This document shows, one piece after another, positions 29,715 through 40,505 of a DNA stretch of 64,000 nt. The stretch covers positions 754,193 through 818,192 of the forward strand of contig NZ_FNQB01000004.1 in NCBI RefSeq assembly GCF_900107455.1, given 5' to 3'. Numbering within the stretch: the stretch's first letter is position 1; each line of letters begins with the position of its first letter. A program made the translations under genes and the position numbers. The DNA comes from Asanoa ishikariensis. GTDB taxonomy: Bacteria > Actinomycetota > Actinomycetes > Mycobacteriales > Micromonosporaceae. The notes below the pieces were generated by a model that saw only the letters and a program-made list of their open reading frames with translations, made no database searches and was not told where the DNA came from.

Positions 29715-30398
29715 TCACTCCGGCGGTGCAGACCTGGCTGCCGTGCCGAGAAGCATGATGGCGGTCGGGACCGGGTCGAGGTCGGGCTGGACGGCGAGCC
29801 AACGGCGTAGCTCTCCGGCGAGGTCCGGGTCCGCGATGAGGTCGACGAACGGTGCGAGGCAGGTCAGCATGCGGTCGAAGTCGAACAGGCGGTGGTAGTC
29901 GCGGTAGTCATCGGTCTGCGTGAGTGCCTCAAAGATCGCCGGGTCTTGGCCGGGCTGATACAGGTCGTCCTCGGTCAGAGGCTTCGCTCGCAGGCTCGCC
30001 GCGCGGGCGATCGCGTGTTCTCTGGTCATCGCGAAGCCGTCGAGCGCGAGGCGGGCGATCGCATCAGGTCGGACGTTGACGGGCAACTCTTCCACCATCT
30101 GGCCAGCGTCGAAAGCGATCGACAAGAGCTGGGCAAGCCTTTGGACGGCGATCACGAGCGGAAAGGGCCGTTCCAGGGCCCAGTCGATGAGAGCGGCAGC
30201 GAGTGCCTGGTCTGCCTGCGGTCGCGTGCTGGCAAACCCCAGGTGCTGATGCCGCACATCCGAAACGGCCGAGTCGATCAGCGAGAACCACCAGTGTGCC
30301 GGGCTGACGTCAGCCGGCCGATTGTCGAGCAGCCATCCCTTGCGCAGCGCGGGATCGAGCAGGATGAGGTGGTAGTAGCTCTCTTCGAACGGCGTCAC
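29715..30398 (-). CDS. Unrecognised protein, 227 aa
   Basis: GTG at 30398 gives the N-terminus TPFEESYYHLILLDPALRKGW. Soluble, mostly helical in appearance, rich in Ala/Leu/Asp, no signal or membrane helix. Notable stretches are SPAHWWFSLIDSAVSDVRHQHLGFAS, QRLAQLLSIAFDAGQMVEEL and DDYRDYHRLFDFDRMLTCLAPFVD. I do not recognise the family. It starts 17 bases after the PPOX gene stop on the same strand, so the two may be co-transcribed. The ribosome site is weak, so the start is uncertain. The 140 bases to its right-hand neighbour in the liv operon hold only the terminator. Confidence 0.55.
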   Translation of the reverse strand: MTPFEESYYHLILLDPALRKGWLLDNRPADVSPAHWWFSLIDSAVSDVRHQHLGFASTRPQADQALAAALIDWALERPFPLVIAVQRLAQLLSIAFDAGQMVEELPVNVRPDAIARLALDGFAMTREHAIARAASLRAKPLTEDDLYQPGQDPAIFEALTQTDDYRDYHRLFDFDRMLTCLAPFVDLIADPDLAGELRRWLAVQPDLDPVPTAIMLLGTAARSAPPE

Positions 30399-30415
30399 GT
30401 CGCATCGCCTGCGGG

Positions 30416-30796
30416 CTAGAGGGTGACGGCGATCGCGACCAGTGGCGGCCGGCGCAGGTGCAGGAGTCGCGCGAACCAGTTGCCGACCCGCGAGCTCACG
30501 TACTTGCGGGCGAGCTTCTCGCGCGCTGCCGCCGTCCCGGCCTCGTCCAGCAGCCGCGCGGTTCCCTTCGCCGAGGCCGCACCGGGAGCGATCCGCCCGC
30601 GTAGGTCGCAGACTGTTACCTCGGCCCGGCCGGTGTTGCGGACCCGCTTGACCTTCCACGCCTTGGCCTCGGAGACGACGTACAGCTCGTTTCCCTCGGT
30701 GACGTGCCAGACCGGTGTCGCGACGCCGGTGCCGTCCCTCTTGAAGGTCACCAGGCTGACGTGCTTGCTGCGACCGATCTCGTCGATGACGCTCAT
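30416..30796 (-). CDS. PPOX-class flavin/F420-dependent oxidoreductase-like protein
   Basis: 126 aa split-barrel protein of the pyridoxamine-phosphate-oxidase-like superfamily, F420-type in actinomycetes. Pattern: KHVSLVTFKRDGTGVATPVWHVTEGNELYVVSEAKAWKVKRVRNTGRAEVTVC, then a helix-rich end with ARKYVSS. Probably reduces a small substrate with reduced F420 or flavin in the cytoplasm. Complete by family length. It may be cotranscribed with the unknown gene downstream. Confidence 0.85.
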   Translation of the reverse strand: MSVIDEIGRSKHVSLVTFKRDGTGVATPVWHVTEGNELYVVSEAKAWKVKRVRNTGRAEVTVCDLRGRIAPGAASAKGTARLLDEAGTAAAREKLARKYVSSRVGNWFARLLHLRRPPLVAIAVTL

Positions 30797-30954
30797 CCCG
30801 GAAGCGTAGCGACGCCGGCAACACGTTCCAGGAAGTACGTGCCATGGAGCTCCGTGGATCACCGAAATCACTGTGAAATTCAGCACCACCGATGCGCTCA
30901 TCCATGTTCCGTCGACCCTCGTACTTCCCGGCGACCCGCCGAGAAGGAGAGCCA

Positions 30955-31629
30955 ATGGCACCGCTCACCCGCACCCTGTTCAGCGTCGGCGCCGTGGCGG
31001 CCATGGCCGCCCTCGCCGCCTGTGCACCCACGTCCGACGGCGGTGCCGCGCAGGTGGCGGCCCAGCTGCAGATCGCCGCGACGCCGACGCCGACCGCCGC
31101 CCCGCCGGAGGAGCCGGCGCCCGACGCGCCTGAAGCGCCCGACGTCGCACTCACCACCGAGCTCAACGGCAAGAGCGTCCCGAAGATGGGCCAGGTCGTC
31201 ACCGACCAGGACGGCTTCGTGCTGTACCGCTTCGACAACGACTCGGCGGATCCCTCCGCCACCACCTGCGAGGGCAACTGTGCGAGGGTCTGGCCGCCCG
31301 CGTACACCGACAGCACCCCCAAGCTCTCCGGTGTGGCCCTGGCGAAGGTCGGCACGGTCACCCGCAAGGACGGAACCCAGCAACTGACCATCGGCGGCTG
31401 GCCGCTCTACCGCTACATCGGCGACAAGGAGCCGGGCCAGTGGAAGGGCCAGAAGGTCGGCAACGTCTGGTTCGTCGTGAAGCCCGACGGCAAGAAGAAC
31501 CTGAGCTGCCTGCCGAAGGGCACCCCGAAGGCGGTCGCCCCGCCGCCGCTTGAGGAAGACGCGGTCGAAAGCACCGAGCCGCCGGCCGAGGGCGACGACG
31601 GGTACGACACCGGCACCGGCGGCTACTGA
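30955..31629 (+). CDS. Secreted-repeat lipoprotein (COG4315-like)
   Basis: 224 aa. ATG 30955 follows GAAGGAGA. Lipoprotein signal with LAAC lipobox, Cys23 lipidated, then a Thr/Pro/Ala-rich spacer of about 35 residues. Two copies of the lipoprotein repeat of unknown function follow: VVTDQDGFVLYRFDNDSADPS...CEGNCARVWPP near residues 80-115, and GTQQLTIGGWPLYRYIGDKEPGQWKGQ near 145-170. The C-terminus is acidic and Gly/Tyr-rich. It would sit on the outer face of the membrane; these proteins are widespread but uncharacterised. Confidence 0.85.
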   Translation: MAPLTRTLFSVGAVAAMAALAACAPTSDGGAAQVAAQLQIAATPTPTAAPPEEPAPDAPEAPDVALTTELNGKSVPKMGQVVTDQDGFVLYRFDNDSADPSATTCEGNCARVWPPAYTDSTPKLSGVALAKVGTVTRKDGTQQLTIGGWPLYRYIGDKEPGQWKGQKVGNVWFVVKPDGKKNLSCLPKGTPKAVAPPPLEEDAVESTEPPAEGDDGYDTGTGGY

Positions 31630-31837
31630 TCCGTTCGCTACGGGCGAACGATCATGACGGGCGCTGCCCGCCATCGAGGCGCTAGCGTCGGTGGTGGGTA
31701 GTGCGCCTGCCCGCGCCTCGTGTGGTCGCCCACGCCGACCACCGACCTGGCCAAGAGGCTTCGACTCAGCGCCCTCGTTCGCTGCGGCTCTGCCGCGTCC
31801 GGATTGGGGTGCGTGGGGCCTCGTGAGGGCGTGCGGC

Positions 31838-34081
31838 ATGTTCGAACGGTTCACCGACCGGTCCCGCCGGGTGGTCATCCTGGCCCAGGAAGAGGCGCGG
31901 ATCCTCAACCACGCGTCGATCGGCACCGAGCACCTGTTGCTCGGCATTCTCAAAGAGGGCGAGAACGTCGGAGCGCGGGCGCTGACCGCGCTCGGGCTCT
32001 CCCTCGTCACCGCCCGTCAGCAGGTCGAGGACGTGGTCGGCCTCGGCGGGCAGGCGGCCGGCGGCCACATCCCCTTCACGCCGCGGGCCCGGCGGGTGCT
32101 CGAGCTCGCCCTGCGCGAGGCGCTCCAGCTCGGGCACGCGCACATCGGGCCCGAGCACCTGCTGCTCGGGTTGGTCCGCGACGGCGGCGGGGTCGGCGCC
32201 CAGGTGCTCGAGCGGTTCGACGCCGACCCGGCCGCCGTCCGGCGGAGCGTCATCGAGGCCCTGACCGCCAAAGCCAATGCCAATGCCGACGACGGGGCCG
32301 CGCCGGCGAGCAGTGCCGTGCTCGACCAGTTCGGCACCAATCTCACGGACGCGGCGCTGCGCGGCACGCTCGACCCCCTCGTCGGGCGGGACACCGAGAT
32401 CCAGCGGGTCATCCAGGTGCTGTGCCGGCGTACGAAGAACAACCCGGTCCTGCTCGGCGAGCCCGGCGTGGGCAAGACGGCCGCCGTCGAAGGGCTGGCC
32501 CAGCGCATCGCCGCCGGTGACGTGCCGCAGCGGTTGCGCGGCACGCAGGTCTACACGCTCGACCTCAGCGCCCTGGTCGCCGGCTCGCGCTACCGCGGCG
32601 ACTTCGAGGAGCGGCTCCGCAAGGTGCTCCGGGAGGTACGCGGCCGCGACGACATCATCCTGTTCGTCGACGAGATCCACACGATCGTCGGCGCCGGTGC
32701 CGCCGAGGGTGCCCTCGACGCCGCGTCGATCCTCAAGCCGCTGCTGGCCCGGACCGAGCTGCGGCTGATCGGCGCCACGACCACCGACGAGTACCGCCGG
32801 ATCCTGGTCCGCGACCCGGCTCTCGAAAGGCGCTTCCAGCCCGTCGCGGTCGCTGAGCCCACGGTCGCGCAGGCCATCGAGATCCTCACGGGGCTGCGGC
32901 GCCACTACGAGGCGCACCACGGCGTCGAGTACACCGACGCGGCCCTCGTCGCGGCCGTGACCCTGGCCGACAGGTACGTCGCCGACCGGTTCCTGCCGGA
33001 CAAGGCGATCGACCTGATCGACGAGGCCGGCGTGCGCACCCACCTGCGCGGCGCGACGCAGGTGGGCGAGGACGACGTCGCCGAGGTGCTGGCCGACTGG
33101 GTAGGTGTGCCGGTGCGCCCGCGCAGCGACGCCGAAACCCGTCGCCTGGCCCGGATGGAGGACGAGCTGCACCTGCGGGTCGTCGGGCAGGACGAGGCGG
33201 TCGGTGCGGTCGCGCGCGCGGTGCGCCGTACCCGGGCAGGATTGAAGGATCCCCGCCGGCCCGCCGGGTCGTTCGTGTTCGCTGGCCCGACGGGTGTCGG
33301 CAAGACCGACCTGTGCCGGGCGCTCGCGGAGTTCCTGTTCGGCACGGAGGACGCGCTGATCCAGTTGGACATGTCGGAGTTCCACGACCGGCACACGGTG
33401 GCCCGGCTGGTCGGTGCCCCGCCCGGGTACGTCGGGCACGACGAGGGCGGCCAGCTCACCGAGCGGGTAAGGCGGCGTCCGTTCTCGGTCGTGCTGTTCG
33501 ACGAGGTGGAGAAGGCCCACCCCGACGTCCTGCTCACCCTGCTCCAGATCCTCGAGGACGGCACGCTGACCGACGCGCAGGGGCGCAAGGTGGACTTCCG
33601 GAACACCGTCGTCATCCTGACCACGAACCTGGGCACGGCCCGGGGCGCGCCGGTCGGGTTCGTCGACTCCATCGTGGATGGTCACGACCAGGTGCGGGCC
33701 GCGGTACGCGAGGAGCTGCGCCGGCACTTCCCGCCGGAGCTGCTCAACCGGCTCGACGAGACGGTGGTGTTCCGGCACCTGGCGGAGGCCGAGTTGCTCG
33801 CGATCGCCGACCTCATGCTGGCGCGGGTCGCGCGGCGGTTGGCCGTCCAGGACATGACGCTGGTGGTCACCGACGACGCCAAGCGGCACCTGGTGCGCCA
33901 GGGGACCGATCCCGCCTACGGCGCGCGCCCGCTGCGCCGCGTCATCCAGAACGCCGTCGAGGACGCGTTGTCCGAGCGCATCCTGCTCGACGAGCTTCGC
34001 CGCGGGCAGACGGTCGTCGTCGACCTCGTGGGAACGGAGCTCGCCTATCGCGTCGAAGAGCAGCAGGCGCTGGCGGGTTAG
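31838..34081 (+). CDS. ClpC-like AAA+ unfoldase lacking the middle (UVR) domain
   Basis: 747 aa, shorter than normal ClpC (about 840). N-terminal double Clp repeat ([20 protein letters not shown], then [20 protein letters not shown]). AAA-1 has Walker A GEPGVGKT near residue 207 and Walker B LFVDEIH near 274. AAA-2 has Walker A GPTGVGKT near 483 and Walker [10 protein letters not shown] near 553. Between LIDEAG (about 395) and MEDELH (about 439) only some 42 residues remain, so the coiled-coil M/UVR domain that recruits adaptors is missing. A VGF tripeptide near 606 could dock ClpP. Probably a specialised unfoldase paralogue. The 208 bases upstream carry no gene, only small GC-rich inverted repeats. 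Confidence 0.92.
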   Translation: MFERFTDRSRRVVILAQEEARILNHASIGTEHLLLGILKEGENVGARALTALGLSLVTARQQVEDVVGLGGQAAGGHIPFTPRARRVLELALREALQLGHAHIGPEHLLLGLVRDGGGVGAQVLERFDADPAAVRRSVIEALTAKANANADDGAAPASSAVLDQFGTNLTDAALRGTLDPLVGRDTEIQRVIQVLCRRTKNNPVLLGEPGVGKTAAVEGLAQRIAAGDVPQRLRGTQVYTLDLSALVAGSRYRGDFEERLRKVLREVRGRDDIILFVDEIHTIVGAGAAEGALDAASILKPLLARTELRLIGATTTDEYRRILVRDPALERRFQPVAVAEPTVAQAIEILTGLRRHYEAHHGVEYTDAALVAAVTLADRYVADRFLPDKAIDLIDEAGVRTHLRGATQVGEDDVAEVLADWVGVPVRPRSDAETRRLARMEDELHLRVVGQDEAVGAVARAVRRTRAGLKDPRRPAGSFVFAGPTGVGKTDLCRALAEFLFGTEDALIQLDMSEFHDRHTVARLVGAPPGYVGHDEGGQLTERVRRRPFSVVLFDEVEKAHPDVLLTLLQILEDGTLTDAQGRKVDFRNTVVILTTNLGTARGAPVGFVDSIVDGHDQVRAAVREELRRHFPPELLNRLDETVVFRHLAEAELLAIADLMLARVARRLAVQDMTLVVTDDAKRHLVRQGTDPAYGARPLRRVIQNAVEDALSERILLDELRRGQTVVVDLVGTELAYRVEEQQALAG

Positions 34082-34908
34082 GGCGTCTCCTGCCGGGGCA
34101 GCACGACGATGTCGCCGGGCCGCACCCGCCGCGGCCCGGCGGCGCCGTCGAACCAGACGTCGTAGCCGACGGGCGGACCGGTCGCGGCCCACCACAGGCC
34201 GGTCACCGAGCCGGCGGCGAGCCCGGCCCGGACCCGCGTGCCGGGCGCGTGCCCGTCGTCGGCCACGACGAGCAGGGCGTCGAGGACCTGCCGGGCGCCC
34301 GTCCAGGGTGCGCCGGCCTCGTCGCGGAAGGCGCGGAACACCGAGCGGAGCCGGGGGTACGCGCCGGCGGTCAGCGCGCCGTCGATGCGGTCCCACAGGA
34401 TCGTCCAGTCGCCGTCGAGGAGCCGGCGGGCGGCCCGGTCGACGTCGGCACAGACCAGGTCGACCGCCGTCTCCTCGCCCGTCGCGGCCGCCCGGTCGCG
34501 CTCGCCGCAGGAGGGTGCGCCGCTTACGAGGTAGAGCATCGCGAGCAGCGCGGCGCGGCCGTCGCCGGCGTAGAGCGGGCCATGGGCGGCCCGAGTGGGT
34601 GGGAAGCGGTCCACCAGGTGCCCCGCGCGACCGCCGGGCAGCCCGGCTCCGCGTCGGGCGTCCGCCAGGCGCACGTCGGCCGGACGAGCGGCCCGGCTGC
34701 CGAGCGACCAGCGCCCGTCGCCCCGGACGGCCAGGGGATAGACGGTGCGGCCGAAGTCGCCGAGGGTCTCGCCGGCCGCCAGCCCGGCTGCGGCGACCTG
34801 GCGGGCGGCGACCGAGTAGGCCACCCCGGCATGCGCGGCGTGGGCGCGGACGAGGCGCTTGCGCGCCCGCCCGGACCGGGGCCGCTTACGGGAACGTTCG
34901 TCGGTCAT
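34078..34908 (-). CDS. Unrecognised protein with basic N-terminus, 276 aa
   Basis: ATG 34908 with GGAGGGA in front. It begins with a strongly basic stretch (DERSRKRPRSGRARKRLVRAHAAHAGVAYSVAARQ), which could bind nucleic acid. A globular part follows with HLVDRFPPTRAAHGPLYAGDGRAALLAMLYLVSGAPSCGERD and a C-terminal beta segment [16 protein letters not shown]. No family recognised. It ends in a four-base convergent overlap with the ClpC-like gene, so the two messages are complementary at their 3' ends. Function unknown. Confidence 0.55.
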   Translation of the reverse strand: MTDERSRKRPRSGRARKRLVRAHAAHAGVAYSVAARQVAAAGLAAGETLGDFGRTVYPLAVRGDGRWSLGSRAARPADVRLADARRGAGLPGGRAGHLVDRFPPTRAAHGPLYAGDGRAALLAMLYLVSGAPSCGERDRAAATGEETAVDLVCADVDRAARRLLDGDWTILWDRIDGALTAGAYPRLRSVFRAFRDEAGAPWTGARQVLDALLVVADDGHAPGTRVRAGLAAGSVTGLWWAATGPPVGYDVWFDGAAGPRRVRPGDIVVLPRQETP

Positions 34909-34960
34909 GGCGGTCCCTCCTGCGGTTCCTCCCGAACGTAGCCCTGTGCGGCCACCGCGG

Positions 34961-35766
34961 TCAGGGGCGGGTCCAGCCGAAGTGGTCCAGGGGGCCGTGG
35001 CCGGCGCCCAGATGCCAGCGGGCGCCACCGGCGATCGCCTTGGTGACGTAGTCCTTGGCGGAGGCGAGGGCCGTGCGCAGGTCCTCGCCGTGTGCCAGGT
35101 AGGCGGCGGTGGCGGCCGCGAAGGAGCAGCCGGTGCCGTGCGTGTTCGGGGTGTCGACCCACGGCGCGCGCAGCTCGTAGGTCTCCTTGCCGTCCCAGAC
35201 CACGTCCACCGCGGTCCCGGGCTCGTTGCCGGCGGGGTGCCCACCCTTGACCACGGCCGCGCCCGCACCGAGGTCGCCCAGGGCGCGGGCGGCGGCGTGC
35301 TGGTCGTCGCGGTCGCGGATCGACGAGCCGAGCAGCACCTCGGTCTCGCGCAGGTTGGGCGTGACCACGGCCGCGTGCGGGAACAGGCCGTGGCGGTAGG
35401 CGTTCTCGGCGGCCGGTTCCAGCAGCCGGTCGCCGCTGGAGGAGACCATCACCGGGTCGACCACCAGGTTGGGCAGGCGGCCCTGGGCGGCGAGGGCCGA
35501 GACGGCCTCGACCGTCGCCGCGGTGGCCAGCATGCCGGTTTTGACGGAGGCCACGGGCAGGTCGTCGAGGACCGCCGCGATCTGGGCGATCACGAAGCTG
35601 GCCGGTGCCGCGTGCACGCCACGTACGCCCAGGGTGTTCTGTGCGGTCAACGCGGTGATCGCGCTGGTGCCGAACACCCGCAGGGCCGCGAAGGTCTTGA
35701 GGTCGGCCTGGATGCCGGCGCCACCGCCGGAGTCGGAGCCGGCGATGGTCAACGCGACGGGCGGGT

Positions 35767-35770
<4 letters not shown>
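34961..35770 (-). CDS. thiD: Hydroxymethylpyrimidine (phosphate) kinase
   Basis: 269 aa ribokinase-like enzyme that phosphorylates HMP to HMP-PP for thiamine synthesis. N-terminal [23 protein letters not shown] is the family hallmark. [15 protein letters not shown] and [18 protein letters not shown] follow, and the anion-hole/catalytic part is [21 protein letters not shown]. Last gene of the riboswitch-controlled thi operon; its start overlaps the end of the TenI-like gene by four bases. The residue just before the catalytic end (GTGCSFA) is intact, so the enzyme should be active. Confidence 0.95.
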
Positions 35771-37326
<1,556 letters not shown>

Positions 37327-37330
<4 letters not shown>

Positions 37331-38421
37331 CCAATCCTCCCGTCCGGAGCGAACGGAGCCGCGAACGACGGCAGCGCCCCCTCAGTCAACAGCTCGGCGA
37401 TCGCGTCCGCGGTCGCCGGGGTGAGCAGTACGCCGTTGCGGTGGTGCCCGGTCGCCAGCACCAGGCCGGGCAGCGACGAGGGGCCGAGCAGCGGTGCGTT
37501 GTCGGGCGTGCCCGGTCGCCAGCGGGCCAGCGTCTCGACCAGTTCGAGCTCGGCGACGTCGGGCACGACCTCGATGGCGTCGCGAAGCAGGATGTGCACG
37601 GCGCCCGCGGTGACGGTCGGGTCGAAGCCCAGCTCCTCGCTGGTGGCGCCGACGACGAGACCGCCGTCCGTGCCGTGCGGCACGAGATAGACGTGCTGGC
37701 CGCGGACCAGCGCCCGGATCGTCCCGTCGAGCAGGGTGTCGCCGCGCAGCCGCAGGATCTGGCCCTTGACCGGGCGCACGGGCAGCGGGGGAGCGCCGGG
37801 CAGGCTGCCGCTCCACGCGCCGAGCGCGAGCACGACGGTGTCGGCGGTCAGCTCGGTGCCGTCGGCCAGGCGAAGCCCGATGGCCCGGCCGCCGTCGACC
37901 GTCAGCGCGGCGATCCGCGACCGGTCGATGTGGACACCCGCGTCGACGGCGGCGGCGAGCAGCGCGGCGTGCAGGGAGCGCGGTTCGACCGAGTGGTCGC
38001 TGGGTGCGTGCAGCGCACCGCGGACCCGCGGGCTCAGTGCCGGTTCGCGGCGCCGGGCCTGGCTGCCGGTCAGGCGCTCGACCGGCAGGCCGGACTCGAG
38101 GTAGTAGGCGTGCAGCCGGTCGAGCGCGGCCATGTCGTCGGCGTCGAAGCCGACCTCGAGCGTGCCTGCGGTACGCAGGTCGACGTCGCCGCCGAGGTCG
38201 GCGAGGAAGGCCGGATAGCGGGCCAGCGACTCCCGGCTCAAAGCGCGCAGCGCCTCCTCGCCGTACGCGGCCTCGGTCAACGGGGCCAACATGCCGGCGG
38301 CGGCCAGCGAGGCACCGCTGCCGGGCGCCTCGTCGACCACGGTGACGTCGAGCCCGCGTTGGGCGGCCCGCCAGGCGACCGCGAGCCCGATCAGCCCGCC
38401 GCCGGCGACCAGCACCGTCAT
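37327..38421 (-). CDS. thiO: Glycine oxidase for thiazole synthesis
   Basis: 364 aa FAD-dependent amine oxidase supplying dehydroglycine to ThiG under aerobic conditions. Dinucleotide-binding motif [26 protein letters not shown] at the N-terminus, then [18 protein letters not shown], typical of ThiO, and the C-terminal [26 protein letters not shown] that closes the FAD site. Four-base overlaps with thiE before it and thiS after it. Using ThiO rather than ThiH indicates an aerobic organism. Confidence 0.95.
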
Positions 38422-39035
38422 TGCTCGTCTCCCAGCGCGGCGATCAACGCCCGGGCCGCGGCGGCCGGGTCGGGAGCGGCCGAGACGGCGGACACCACCG
38501 CGACGCCGTGTGCGCCCGCCGCCTTTAGCACCGGCACCCGCGACGCCGTCACGCCGCCGATCGCGATGACGGGCACCCGCACGGCGGCCGCGACGGCCGC
38601 GACACCGGCCGGACCGATCGGGTCGGGCAGACCGTCCTTCGTGGACGTGGCGAACGCGGGACCGACGCCGAGGTAGTCGGCGCCGGCGGCCACCAGCGCG
38701 GCGGCCCGTTCCGGGTCACGGGCGGTGCCGCCGATCAGGTGGGCCGGTCCGGCGATCCGGCGGACCACCTCGACCGGCAGGTCGTCGGCGCCGACGTGGG
38801 TGCCGTCGGCCCGGGCGGCGAGCGCCAGGTCGACCCGGTCGTTGACGATGCACTGCGCGCCGGCGGCCCGGCACAGCAGCACCACCTCGCGGGCGAACGC
38901 CAGCCGGTCGCGGTCGCTGCCGACCTTGGTGCGGACCTGGATGACCGGGGTGCCGCCGGCCAACGCGGCGCGGACCGCGTCCAACGCCGCCGTGCCGCCG
39001 GCCGCGTCGGTGACCACGTGCAGCCGGCCGATCAC
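38418..39035 (-). CDS. thiE: Thiamine-phosphate synthase
   Basis: 205 aa barrel that joins HMP-PP and thiazole phosphate. Pyrophosphate and substrate motifs: PVIQVRTKV, CIVNDRVDLALAARADGTHVGADDLP, GVGPAFATSTKDG and IGGVTASRVPVLKAAGAHGVAVVSAV. Start is GTG at 39035, overlapping the transporter stop as GTGA. This is the canonical ThiE of the operon, in contrast to the TenI-like paralogue further down. Confidence 0.93.
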   Translation of the reverse strand: MIGRLHVVTDAAGGTAALDAVRAALAGGTPVIQVRTKVGSDRDRLAFAREVVLLCRAAGAQCIVNDRVDLALAARADGTHVGADDLPVEVVRRIAGPAHLIGGTARDPERAAALVAAGADYLGVGPAFATSTKDGLPDPIGPAGVAAVAAAVRVPVIAIGGVTASRVPVLKAAGAHGVAVVSAVSAAPDPAAAARALIAALGDEQ

Positions 39036-40342
39036 GACGCCACCCGCCGGCGCCGGTTCGGCAGCATGAACAGCGCGGTGAGCCCGGCCGCGACGGCGAG
39101 GCTGACCAGGGAGGCCGACCAGCCGTTGGCCGGATCGATGCCGAGGTCGTGCTGTCTGGACGTCCACCAGGTCGTCCAGCCCTGACCGAGGTCGGGGAAG
39201 AAGGTCGGCAGGGTGAGCTGGTAGGCGACGAAGCCGGCGGCCCAGGGGAGCAGCAGCCAGGGTCGGGCCGGTGCGGTCGCCGAGGTGTCCCAGCGGCCGC
39301 GCGGCAGCACGAAGTAGGCGATCGCGAAGACGCCGACCAGGGGCACGAAGACCGCGCCGATCAGGAACAGGAACGGCTCGTACGTGACGATGTCGACGGC
39401 CAGCGCCAGCAGCGTGGCGACGGTGCCGACCAGGATCGCGAGCACCCGCCGGTCGATCCGCTCCACGATGTTGCGGGCCGAGACGGCGGTCGAGTAGACG
39501 TTGGCGAAGGCCTCGTCGACCTCGACCACCACGAGCACGGCCAGCGCGACGGCGCCGAGCGGCACGGCCAGCAGGGCATCCACGACGTCCAGGCCGCCGG
39601 CACCGTACGCGGCCAGGGCGAGCACCCCGAGCGTGAAACACGCGATGGTGGCGGCGCCGTAGCCCACGCTGGCTCCGGCGAACGCGGCCCGGCCGCTGCG
39701 GGTGTGCCGGGTGTAGTCGGCGACCAGCGGGAACCAGGAGACCGGCATCGCGATGACCACGTCGACGGCGGTCCAGAACGAGCCGCCGTCGCCGGTCAGT
39801 GGCTGCGGGTCGGCCCGCAGCACCTCGACGAACAGGTAGACGCCGGCGATCAGGGCGGCCCAGACGGCGTACCGGGCGAGCACCCGGACGGCCCCGAGCG
39901 GACGCAGCGCCATCAGGGTGGCGGCGACGCCGGCGACCAGCACGAACGGCCACTTGGGCGCGTCCAGCACCTTGGCCGCGGCGGTCGCGATGATGAAGAT
40001 CTCGAAGGTCGCCCAGCCGACGCACTGGACGAGGTTGAAGACGGTCGGCAGGTACGACAGCCGCCGGCCGAGCAGCCCGCGCAGCAGCACCATGCCGGGC
40101 GCGCCCTCCCGGGCACCGGCGGCGGCGCCGAGGCCGAGCAGCACGGAGCCGATGACGGCGCCGACCACGATGGCGAGGATGGTGACGCCGAGCGGCCGAC
40201 CGGGCAGCACGGCGAAGGTGGCGGCGACCGGCAGCAGCAGGCTGACGCCGAGACTGCCGAACAGCCCGGCGGTGTCGCGAAAGCCGAGGGTACGAGCGGG
40301 CTCGGTCGCGCTTTCGGCGACGGCCGTGGACGTGGTCGACAC
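39032..40342 (-). CDS. cytX: NCS1-family permease, probable thiamine-precursor (HMP) transporter
   Basis: 436 aa purine-cytosine-permease-like transporter with about 12 membrane helices; GTG start at 40342. First gene after the TPP riboswitch, so its substrate is almost certainly a thiamine precursor; CytX-type NCS1 proteins under TPP control are predicted HMP transporters. N-terminal GFRDTAGLFGSLGVSLLLPVA and MPVSWFPLVADYTRHTRSGR carry the family pattern. The start lies eight bases after AGGGAG, which belongs to the 3' side of the aptamer. Confidence 0.88.
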   Translation of the reverse strand: MSTTSTAVAESATEPARTLGFRDTAGLFGSLGVSLLLPVAATFAVLPGRPLGVTILAIVVGAVIGSVLLGLGAAAGAREGAPGMVLLRGLLGRRLSYLPTVFNLVQCVGWATFEIFIIATAAAKVLDAPKWPFVLVAGVAATLMALRPLGAVRVLARYAVWAALIAGVYLFVEVLRADPQPLTGDGGSFWTAVDVVIAMPVSWFPLVADYTRHTRSGRAAFAGASVGYGAATIACFTLGVLALAAYGAGGLDVVDALLAVPLGAVALAVLVVVEVDEAFANVYSTAVSARNIVERIDRRVLAILVGTVATLLALAVDIVTYEPFLFLIGAVFVPLVGVFAIAYFVLPRGRWDTSATAPARPWLLLPWAAGFVAYQLTLPTFFPDLGQGWTTWWTSRQHDLGIDPANGWSASLVSLAVAAGLTALFMLPNRRRRVAS

Positions 40343-40349
40343 GTGAGAA

Positions 40350-40437
40350 GCTCCCTACGCCGGCATTACCCGGGCCAGGTTCCGACGGTCGGCGGCGCGT
40401 AAGCCGCCCTCTCAGCCCGGTGCCTCCGAGCTCCCGT
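40350..40437 (-). ncRNA. TPP (THI-element) riboswitch
   Basis: Read on the minus strand, the consensus blocks occur in order: GGAGCTC (P1 5'), CGGGCTGAGAGGGC (pyrimidine-sensing arm), GGAACCTGG, and GGTAATGCCGGCGTAGGGAG closing P1. The pairing CACCGGG/CCCGGGT-type helices match the THI element. The ribosome site of the transporter (AGGGAG, 40356-40351) is part of the conserved 3' strand, so control of translation initiation is likely. No separate terminator hairpin lies between aptamer and GTG. It controls the whole cytX-thiE-thiO-thiS-thiG-tenI-thiD operon. Confidence 0.95.
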
Positions 40438-40505
40438 TGTGACTCTGGGCAGGCTACGACATACCCGCCGCGAACGCCATCGTTACCGATATCACCGTGT
40501 GCGTG

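Noticed and set aside
31766-34396. 876-codon minus-strand open frame
   Set aside because: Antisense to the ClpC-like gene, an artefact of very high third-position GC.
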